This document shows positions 35,913 to 43,149 of a stretch of 64,000 nt of DNA, piece by piece. Under the pieces are notes generated by a model. It did not search any database, was not told the origin of the DNA, and saw only the letters and a program-made list of their open reading frames with translations. Both the position numbers and the translations under genes were made by a program. How positions within the stretch are numbered: position 1 is the stretch's first letter; each line of letters opens with the position of its first letter. The DNA is from CAJBVW01 sp964457335 (lineage in GTDB: Bacteria > Myxococcota_A > UBA796 > SXON01), in NCBI GenBank assembly GCA_964457335.1, contig CAYWGD010000024.1, forward strand, positions 1 to 64,000, given 5' to 3'.

Positions 35913-36733
35913 CCCGCACCTCCGGCGATGAGGAGGAGCGCGTCGGAGAGGGCCGCCCGCAGGCCGGGCTCCTCGCCGAGCACGGCGCGCAGGCGCGCGC
36001 TGATCTCCAGGTGGAGGAAGCGCGCCCGCCCCGCGAGCAGCCGCCCCTGCACGTTCCCGCGGGCCGCCAGCGCCGGCACGTCCGCGCCGCTCCGCACGTC
36101 GGCGGCGCCGAGCGCCACGCCGATGCGCGTCATCGCGTCGGCCAGCCGGTCCGCGGGCAGCCGCGCGCCCCCGGCCGAGAGCACCGCGTCGGCGTCCGAC
36201 GTGGTGGGGGCAAACCCGTGGAGCTGCACGAAGAGCGGGTCGTCGAGGGCCTCCGCGAGGCCGTCCGTGGCGGACTGGAACCAGCTCTCGGGCGCGTGCG
36301 CCGGATCGGCACCCGGCCCGGCGTTCCGGTGCACCGTGGCGATACATGCGGCCCGGAGCTCGCCCGCGTCGAACATCGCCGCGGTCACCGCCCCGGTGTG
36401 GAGGTCCGAGAAGGGGTGCGGCGCCTGCACGACGAGGTCCTCGGCGAGCGGACCGACCCGCAGCGCCACGAGCCCGACGCCGCGCGGCTCGCCCCGCTCG
36501 ACGAGCCAGGCGACGTCGTCCTTCCGCAGGAGCTCGAGCCCCAGCGCGCCGGCGCGAGTGTGCGCGTCCGTGGGGAGCGTGCCCGCCGGGGCCGCGCGGG
36601 CGAGGTCGCGCACGAGCGCCGCGTACGCGAGCCGCTCGGCGGGGGTGGGGGTGGCCGGCGCGAGCTCGGACCGGCGCTCGCGTACGAGCTCCCAGGTCCC
36701 CGCGTGGCCGAGGGTGGCGAACAGGAGGAACAT
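35909..36733 (-). CDS. Putative periplasmic zinc amidohydrolase/depolymerase of the Pgs-like locus
   Basis: A 274-residue exported protein (signal about 1-11). Motifs resembling zinc amidohydrolases of the N-formylglutamate amidohydrolase/PGA-hydrolase type are visible: HPFSDLHTG (about 107-115), VHRN, ESWFQS, FVQLHGF (about 172-178) and a final GRARFLHLEIS. His, Asp and Glu in these segments could bind zinc. If so, it could trim or release the polymer, as PgsS or CapD do with other folds. No exact family is assigned, so activity is inference. Its start lies 2 bp behind the upstream gene and its stop overlaps the next start (ATGA). Confidence 0.6.
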   Translation of the reverse strand: MFLLFATLGHAGTWELVRERRSELAPATPTPAERLAYAALVRDLARAAPAGTLPTDAHTRAGALGLELLRKDDVAWLVERGEPRGVGLVALRVGPLAEDLVVQAPHPFSDLHTGAVTAAMFDAGELRAACIATVHRNAGPGADPAHAPESWFQSATDGLAEALDDPLFVQLHGFAPTTSDADAVLSAGGARLPADRLADAMTRIGVALGAADVRSGADVPALAARGNVQGRLLAGRARFLHLEISARLRAVLGEEPGLRAALSDALLLIAGGAG

Positions 36734-36735
36734 CG

Positions 36736-39075
36736 TCAGTCTCGCGGTTCGGCGCCGGGGGAGGCGCCGTGGGTGGTGCGCGCGCGGATCCAGGCCGGAC
36801 CGGCGCTCTCGAGGGTGAGGGCGAGGGTGACCCCCCCGGCGGCGAGGTCGTCGCCGAGGCGGATGCGGACGTCGCGCCCGCGGCGGAGGGCGGCGCCGCC
36901 GAAGGACATCGGACGCGCCTCCGACTCGCTGGGGACGACCACGGCCTGGCCTTCCCGCGTGGTCGCCCGGGTGAAGAGCCCCGGCCGGACCGCGCCGCCC
37001 ACGCGCCAGGAGAAGCGGACCTCCCCGAGGCCGCGCACGTAGGGGGTGATCACCACCTCCTGCGGCCCCGCGGCGAGCGGCAGGGCGAGGGTCTCGCGGG
37101 TGTCCATCCGCCGGACGCGCCAGGTCTGCCAGGGCGAGGACCCCGCGGCCCGCGCGAGGAAGAGCCCCGGGACGCCGACGCGGACGTTGGCCGGGCCCGG
37201 CGGGAGCCCGGCGAGCCGGAGCTCGCCGGCGGTCGCGAGGATCGGGGCCTCGCGGCTCTGCCCGGCGACCACCAGCGGCGCGGCCCGGCCGACCTGGCCC
37301 GCGTCGACGCGGTAGTCGACGCGCAGGCGCCCGGACGGCGGGATGACCACCATCGAGCCGTCCTGCTCGACGCGGGCGCGGTTCCACGCGGCCCGCGCGG
37401 GCTCGGCGACGAGGTCGAAGGAGCCCGGCAGCGCGATCGAGCGCGCGGTGAGCTCCTCCTCGGGCTCGGTCCCGCGGGACACGAGGCGGACCTGCCCGTC
37501 GAAGCGGACCAGCCGGCCCGCCAAGGCCAGGGCCTCGAGCTCGAGCGGGGCCCGCGCGCGCCAGGCCTCGTGCAGGAAGGGGGCGAAGCGGGCGATGCGG
37601 CCGTCGATGGGCGGGGCCGGGTACGCCGGGTGCGGGACCGGCGCAGCGCCGCTCTCGACCTCGACCGTCACGTCCACGGCCGCCGTCGGCGTGACCACGA
37701 GGCGCGCCGCCCCGTCGGGCACCCGCAGGAAGGAGACGGTCTCCTCGGAGACGCGGGCCGTCTGGTAGTCGTCGCCCTGGATGTAGCGCTCGTAGGCCGA
37801 GGGCACGGCGGGCGCCGCGACCGTCCACGTGCCGAGGGGGTCGCCGGAGGGGTCCGACGCCGACAGCTCCACCGTCGCGCCCGTCTCCGGCTCGGCCGGC
37901 CGGAGGCCGAAGAGCCGCCCGGGGCGCATCCGCGGCCGGAGGCTCACGCGCAGCACCTCGCCGCCGTTGGCCTCGTAGGCGAGCGGCGCGTCGGGCCGCG
38001 CCCGGAAGACCTGCTCGGCGCGGAGGTCGGGCGCGATCCAGGTGCGACCCGTCTCGTCGCGGTGCGACGCGGGCGCGCCCCACACGCTCCCCTTGCCCTC
38101 GATCCACGCGCGCACCCAGCGCACGTCCATCGTGTCGACGCTCGCGACGTGTACGGAGGCCGCCTCCGGGATGTCCCACGGCCCGAAGGTGGGCCCGTCG
38201 AGGGCGTGCTCCTCGACGGCGCCGTCCGCGTGCTCGATGCGGACGCGGCCGCGCGTGATCCGCGGCGTGCCGTCCGGCGCGGCCCAGGCGCCGCCGAAGC
38301 GCACCGGCCCGACCAGGGTCCAGGTCGCCACGCCGCCCCCCGGCACGAGGACGCCCACGGCCTCGGTCCCGTCGACGGAGGCCGCCGCGAGGCGCGTGGT
38401 CGGGACGAGCCCGCCCGTCGCGAGGGCGCCCAGCCGATCCCACCGGAGCTGCGCGGCGTTGGCCTGCCAGGCGTCGGGGAGCGCGTCCCAGCCGTCGGCG
38501 TCGATCGCGTCGGCCACGTCGGCGCGGAAGTCCGCGGCGTCGCCGTGGCGCAGGCGCACCTGCCCGGCGAGGCTCCGCTCGCCCTGCGAGTACACGATCG
38601 CGAGCACGCGCCCGCCGGGGACCGGCGCCTCGCCGGTCAGGCGGAGCGTGCCGCCGCGCGCCCCCTCGCGGGGGTGGAGCCGGAGCACGCGGGAGGCGTG
38701 CACGCGGTCCGGCGCGCCCGGCAGCCAGGCGACGCGGAGGAGCTTCTTCGTCGCGTCCTCCCAGCGCTCGACCCGGGTGACGCTCCAGACCCGCTCGGTC
38801 TGCACCACGGCGCCGTCTCCGTCGAGCTGCTCGGCGGTGATCGCGTAGGGGCGGCTCGCGCGGGGGTCGGCCGGGCCGTCCTCCGCGGTGACGAGCCAGC
38901 TCACGATCTTGATGGCCTCCTCGTCCGGGGCGAGGGCGAACGCCACGGGCGCGGAGAGGTCGTAGGCGTCCACCACGCCGGCGTCGGCGGGGAGGTACAC
39001 GGCGTGGGTGGCGATGTAGGCGACCGCGGCGGCGAGGACGGCGACCCAGGCCGCCGCGCGTACGAGGACGTTCAC
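36736..39075 (-). CDS. Membrane-anchored periplasmic protein of the Pgs-like operon
   Basis: A 779-residue protein with a GTG start overlapping the PgsC-like stop (GTGA). One N-terminal membrane segment (about 4-24) anchors a large periplasmic region made of repeated beta-sandwich-like stretches without other membrane segments or clear catalytic motifs. Conserved-looking blocks include YERYIQGDDYQTARVSEETVSFL and QNWRVRRMDT-type segments. It could take the place of the small PgsE/CapE-type accessory subunits or bridge the inner-membrane synthase and the outer-membrane protein. Function is not known. Confidence 0.75.
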   Translation of the reverse strand: MNVLVRAAAWVAVLAAAVAYIATHAVYLPADAGVVDAYDLSAPVAFALAPDEEAIKIVSWLVTAEDGPADPRASRPYAITAEQLDGDGAVVQTERVWSVTRVERWEDATKKLLRVAWLPGAPDRVHASRVLRLHPREGARGGTLRLTGEAPVPGGRVLAIVYSQGERSLAGQVRLRHGDAADFRADVADAIDADGWDALPDAWQANAAQLRWDRLGALATGGLVPTTRLAAASVDGTEAVGVLVPGGGVATWTLVGPVRFGGAWAAPDGTPRITRGRVRIEHADGAVEEHALDGPTFGPWDIPEAASVHVASVDTMDVRWVRAWIEGKGSVWGAPASHRDETGRTWIAPDLRAEQVFRARPDAPLAYEANGGEVLRVSLRPRMRPGRLFGLRPAEPETGATVELSASDPSGDPLGTWTVAAPAVPSAYERYIQGDDYQTARVSEETVSFLRVPDGAARLVVTPTAAVDVTVEVESGAAPVPHPAYPAPPIDGRIARFAPFLHEAWRARAPLELEALALAGRLVRFDGQVRLVSRGTEPEEELTARSIALPGSFDLVAEPARAAWNRARVEQDGSMVVIPPSGRLRVDYRVDAGQVGRAAPLVVAGQSREAPILATAGELRLAGLPPGPANVRVGVPGLFLARAAGSSPWQTWRVRRMDTRETLALPLAAGPQEVVITPYVRGLGEVRFSWRVGGAVRPGLFTRATTREGQAVVVPSESEARPMSFGGAALRRGRDVRIRLGDDLAAGGVTLALTLESAGPAWIRARTTHGASPGAEPRD

Positions 39076-41510
39076 TCGGCCACCCCCCGGGCCTGGTGAT
39101 CGGCGGCGCCCGTGGGCCGCGCCGGATCCGCCTTCTCGCGCCGCGCGAGGCCGTCCCCGCGCTGCGCCCGCTCGATCCACGCCGTCGTCGCGAACACCGT
39201 CACCTGCGCCTCCTCCCCGGCGGCCAGCGCGGCGGCCGCGCGCGCCTCGTTGCCGGGGTCCACGTACGAGAGCCGTCGGGCCGAGCCGTCCCACGTCGCG
39301 ACGGGGACGCCGGCGCTGCCGAAGAGCTCGGCGGCGCGCCGCAGGATCGCGGGCGCGCGGCCGAGGTCCGTGATCGGGCGGCCCACGGACAGCACGACCT
39401 CCGCGCCGGGGTCCGTGCCGCCGCGGCCCGCGCGGGCCGTCACCACGCCCACGCCGCTCCCGAGGCGCGCGAGGGCCCCGAGGAGCACGCCGTGCGCGGG
39501 CGGGTGGTCGCCCCGCCCGCTCCGATCCAGCACGAGCAGGGTGGCGCCCGTGGCGCCGTGCAGCGCGCGCGCAAGGACGGCGCTCCCGGGCTCGTCCCGC
39601 AGCGCGGGCGCCTCGACCACGATCGGCGAGCCGGCGCGGTCCAGGAGCGCGATCCAGCCTTGGCCGGTGAGCGCGCTCGCGTCCCCGGTGCGGGTGAGCG
39701 TGTAGCCGAGCTCCCGCGCGAGGCCCGTCGCGAGGCGGAGGGCCGGCTCCGCGTCGGGGCCGCCCGCGCGCCACTTCATCCAGGCGCCGACCACCGTGTC
39801 CTGGAGGACGCGGCGCTCGCCGTCGGCGATCGAGGCCGACCCGATCCCCTGGCCCGCGGGGAGCGACGGCGCCTCGGCGCCGGCCACCCAGGCGTCCAGG
39901 GCGACGGCGGGATCCCCGAGGGGCGCCGGCTCCAGGCCGAAGGCCGTGCTCGCGATGATGAGGCGCGTCGGCTCGTCGAGCGTGAGCGTGAGGTCGTCGG
40001 CGCCCGTCTCCACGTCGAAGGGCCCGAGCGCCTTGCCCAGGGTGCCCAGGTCGACGCCGGCGGAGGTGTCGGGCAGGCGCAGGCGGCGGCGGTCGCCCGC
40101 CTCCACGACCAGCACCGGCCCGACGAGCGCGAGCTCCGCGCGGGCGGACTCGCAGGCGTCCCCCTCGGGCGCGCAGACCAGGACGGCGCGCGCGTCGAGC
40201 GCCTCGGCGACGGCGAGCGTCGCGGGGCCGGCGTGGCGCGCCCCCAGCCGCCCGGAGACGATCGGCCCGGTGCCGCCGCGGACGACGAGCGCCCCGAAGC
40301 CGTCGCCGCCCGCCACGATCCCGGGCTCGCCGCGGACAACCCGCGCCACGAGCCCCTCGGGCACGAGCCCGGCGTCCGTCCAGGCCGCGGCCAGCGCCGC
40401 CGCGCGGCCCGGCATCCCGGTCACCTGCATCGGGGCGCCCTCCACCTCCTCCCGCTCGGGGAGGAGCACCGCGAGGACGAGCCCCAGGCCCGTGGCCGCC
40501 ACGAACGACGCGAAGCTCGTGACCACCGCGGGCACGAGCACCCGCGAGAGGTCCCCGTAGCGGACCGCGCGGACCGCGAGGAGCGCGGTGAGGAGGTAGC
40601 CGAAGCCGAACACGTCGCGCCCGGCGAGGCCCACCTGCGACCCGGCGAACAACCAGCCGAGCCCGAACTTGGCGAGGTAGGCGAGGACGAACGCGAGCAC
40701 GAGGGGCCGCCCCCCGGTGAGGTTCGTCCCGCGGAGCCCGGGGGCCTTCAGCACGAGCCGCACCAGCACGGTGAGGACGAGCACCTCGCCGAGCGTCGCG
40801 AGGAGCCGGTGCGGCTCCATCCAGCAGAGGGCGAGGAGCCCGGGGATGATGATGCCGCCGAAGTCCCAGCCCCAACGCAGGTTCACCGCGGAGCCGATCG
40901 AGGCCCCGACGAGCAGGAGGATGTAGGCGCGGGGGCTCGAGACGAAGTCGAGCGCGAGGTCCTCGTAGGTGAGGGCGAAGCTCGACAGCGAGAGGTTCGT
41001 CGTCCGCAGGAGGAGGTCGACGATCGCCCAGGTCACGAGCACGGGCACGCCGAGGCGCACGACGGACCGGCCGAGCCCCTGCCGCCAGATCGCGTTCGCC
41101 GCGAGCGGCACGAGCACCAGCCCCATCGAGTGCAGCCCGCGGAGCACCTTGATGCCGGTGGCCTCGGCGAGCCAGGCGTAGCCGCCGCCCTCGAGCACGA
41201 GCCGCATCGCGACGGACACGAGCAGGAAGAGCAGGAAGCGATCACGCCCGAAGAGCCGCGTCCACGGCCACCAGTGCGGAACGCGCTCCGACACGGCCGT
41301 GACCACCGCCCACGTCGTGAGCGCCTCGGCGACCACGACCACCGCGGTGGTCGGCTCGATGAGGAAGATGCTGGCGAGGTAGCCGGGGACGACCAGGCCG
41401 GAGAGGCCCCAGCCCAGCGTCTCGTGGAACGCCCACACCACGAGGAGCCCGACGAGCACCGACGTGAGGATGGAGTTGTCGAGGGAGGAGGGGGGAAAGA
41501 GGGCCAGCAT
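39072..41510 (-). CDS. pgsC: PgsC/CapC-like membrane protein with duplicated membrane domain and soluble C-terminus
   Basis: An 812-residue protein; Bacillus PgsC is about 150. Residues 1-170 align with PgsC: SGLVVPGYLA (38-46), then a helical region and LVLVPLAANAIWRQG, corresponding to PgsC's second VPGxIA block. A second copy spans about 195-350 with GGIIIPGLLAL (218-228) and FGYLLTALLAVRAVR. About ten or more membrane segments are present in all. Residues 355-812 form a soluble Ala/Val-rich alpha/beta region without recognised family. PgsC partners PgsB in the synthase. The start lies 9 bp after the upstream CHASE2 gene. Confidence 0.85.
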   Translation of the reverse strand: MLALFPPSSLDNSILTSVLVGLLVVWAFHETLGWGLSGLVVPGYLASIFLIEPTTAVVVVAEALTTWAVVTAVSERVPHWWPWTRLFGRDRFLLFLLVSVAMRLVLEGGGYAWLAEATGIKVLRGLHSMGLVLVPLAANAIWRQGLGRSVVRLGVPVLVTWAIVDLLLRTTNLSLSSFALTYEDLALDFVSSPRAYILLLVGASIGSAVNLRWGWDFGGIIIPGLLALCWMEPHRLLATLGEVLVLTVLVRLVLKAPGLRGTNLTGGRPLVLAFVLAYLAKFGLGWLFAGSQVGLAGRDVFGFGYLLTALLAVRAVRYGDLSRVLVPAVVTSFASFVAATGLGLVLAVLLPEREEVEGAPMQVTGMPGRAAALAAAWTDAGLVPEGLVARVVRGEPGIVAGGDGFGALVVRGGTGPIVSGRLGARHAGPATLAVAEALDARAVLVCAPEGDACESARAELALVGPVLVVEAGDRRRLRLPDTSAGVDLGTLGKALGPFDVETGADDLTLTLDEPTRLIIASTAFGLEPAPLGDPAVALDAWVAGAEAPSLPAGQGIGSASIADGERRVLQDTVVGAWMKWRAGGPDAEPALRLATGLARELGYTLTRTGDASALTGQGWIALLDRAGSPIVVEAPALRDEPGSAVLARALHGATGATLLVLDRSGRGDHPPAHGVLLGALARLGSGVGVVTARAGRGGTDPGAEVVLSVGRPITDLGRAPAILRRAAELFGSAGVPVATWDGSARRLSYVDPGNEARAAAALAAGEEAQVTVFATTAWIERAQRGDGLARREKADPARPTGAADHQARGVAE

Positions 41511-41519
41511 GCGGGGACC

Positions 41520-42935
41520 TCAGGAGGACGCGGGCGCGCCGGCGCCCTCGTCCGCTGCGGGGAAGCGATGCACCGGCGCGCGGTCGCGCGGCACCTCGGC
41601 GCTCTCGGTGGTCGGGTCGTCGGGGCCGAGGTCCGCGGCGCCGGCGTCCGCCGCCAGGACGAGCGTGTCGCAGCGGATCCGGTCGTCGGCGGCGCGGCTC
41701 GACGCCGGGACGATCTGCAGCAACATCCCGGCGCGCGTGGAGGCCCGGCCCACGGGGCACACGAGCAGGTCCCGCCCGGGCACGCGCGTCGGCACGCAGA
41801 CCGGCTCGTCCTCGGCGGCCGCCTCGGCGATGCGGGCCATGACCCCGGTCGCGTCCGAACCGGTGAGCGTGGCCACGACGTCGGCGAGGGTCGTCGAGCG
41901 GGGCACGGTCTCGGTGAGCGCGGGGCTCGCGTAGGTCAGGCCGCCGTCCGGCCCGAACACGCCGAGGGGGAGGCCGCTCTGCTCGATGAGGCGCTCCCAG
42001 CGCTCGGCGCGGGCGAGCGTCCGCTCGGCGGCCATCTCGGCCTGCCGCACCCGGGGATCACGCGCGGGCGAAGGCGCGGCCGCCGCCCCCTTTCCGGCCC
42101 CGCGCGCCTTCCGGATCCGCGAGCCGCCCAGGGCCGTCCCGTGGAGCTGCAGCTCGATGCGGTTCAGCGCGGAGAGCGCGTCGCGGTGGATCGCGAGGAT
42201 CCGCCCGCCGAGCGCCGTCCCGGCCGCGGCCACGAGCCCCAGCCACGGGAGATCGAGCCCGAGGCGGCGCGCCCCGACGCCGAGCAGCACGGCGAGGACC
42301 GCGGCGGCGGCCGTCGCGCCGACGGCCCGCCAGGCGGAGCGCCGCGCGAGGACCCGCTGCCAGCCCAGCGCGGCCGCGCCCGCCAGCGCCGCGGCGACGC
42401 CGAGCGGCAAGACCCGCAGGTGCGCGTCGGCGCGGGCGGCCGCCAGGGCCACCGCCAGGATCTCGCCGCGATCGACCGGCGCGGCGCGCCCGGGGCTGGC
42501 CTCCCGGAGGCCGACCGCGGGGTCGCTCCACACGACGACGACCGCGCGCCCGGCGAGGAGCGAGGCCGGCGTGCCGGGCCCCAGCTGCTCGACGTCCAGG
42601 CGGAGCACACCGTCGAGCCCCTCCGGGAGGGGCAACCGGTGGGCGCCGTCGAAGCGCAGGCGCCCGTCCGGGCCGGGCGCGAGCGTGCCCGGATCCGGCG
42701 AGGCGCCCGCCAGGCGCGGGTCTCCGTCGGGCAGGGCCATCCACACCTCGGCGGCGCCGGCGGCGAGGGCGGCCTCGCGCGCGGCGGCGGGGTCCGCGGC
42801 CCGGACGACGGCGCCGGGTAGGGCGCGTGGACCTCCCAGCGACGCCGCGGCGTCGTGGAGGGAGGCTGAGAGCGGCGCGCCGAGGAGGGTACCCGAGAGC
42901 GCCAGGAGGGGGGGGAGGGTTCGGGAGAGTTGCAT
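41520..42935 (-). CDS. CHASE2-PAS sensor-like protein without kinase domain
   Basis: A 471-residue protein: signal-anchor, an extracytoplasmic domain (about 25-170) ending in the CHASE2-like pattern LLAGRAVVVVWSDPAVGLRE ... EILAVALAA, then three membrane helices (about 172-250), a charged linker with a coiled-coil-like helix (AEMAAERTLARAERWERL) and a PAS-like domain (about 305-420; GVFGPDGGLTYASPALTE). No histidine kinase, cyclase or phosphatase domain follows, so it may signal through a partner or regulate the synthase directly. It is the first gene of the six-gene Pgs-like operon. An ATG at 42935 starts the signal. Confidence 0.75.
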   Translation of the reverse strand: MQLSRTLPPLLALSGTLLGAPLSASLHDAAASLGGPRALPGAVVRAADPAAAREAALAAGAAEVWMALPDGDPRLAGASPDPGTLAPGPDGRLRFDGAHRLPLPEGLDGVLRLDVEQLGPGTPASLLAGRAVVVVWSDPAVGLREASPGRAAPVDRGEILAVALAAARADAHLRVLPLGVAAALAGAAALGWQRVLARRSAWRAVGATAAAAVLAVLLGVGARRLGLDLPWLGLVAAAGTALGGRILAIHRDALSALNRIELQLHGTALGGSRIRKARGAGKGAAAAPSPARDPRVRQAEMAAERTLARAERWERLIEQSGLPLGVFGPDGGLTYASPALTETVPRSTTLADVVATLTGSDATGVMARIAEAAAEDEPVCVPTRVPGRDLLVCPVGRASTRAGMLLQIVPASSRAADDRIRCDTLVLAADAGAADLGPDDPTTESAEVPRDRAPVHRFPAADEGAGAPASS

Positions 42936-42986
42936 CGGCGCCGGTGTTGCTAGACACCTCCGGTTCGTCAGCGAGGGGCGGACAAG

Positions 42987-43009
42987 CTGAAATATTTTCA
43001 GACTTGACT
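42987..43009. promoter_or_regulatory. Inverted repeat and -35-like box in the divergent Pgs/CapA gap
   Basis: The 214-bp gap 42936-43149 separates the six-gene operon from the divergent CapA gene. It contains CTGAAA-TAT-TTTCAG (42987-43001), a perfect 6-bp inverted repeat, followed by TTGACT (43004-43009). No convincing -10 at 17 bp is seen on the plus strand. The A+T-rich repeat in very G+C-rich DNA is a plausible operator for joint control of both transcripts. Confidence 0.45.
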
Positions 43010-43149
43010 CTTTGCTGGCCCATTTTCGGCACAAGTCTCCGGGGCGGGGAAACCAGCGCGGTCGGGCCTCGCCCATTGCGCTGCCAAATCCAAAGTCAAC
43101 GTCCAAACCAAACCCGCGTCCGGCCGCCGGACACGGGGAGCGGGAGTTC

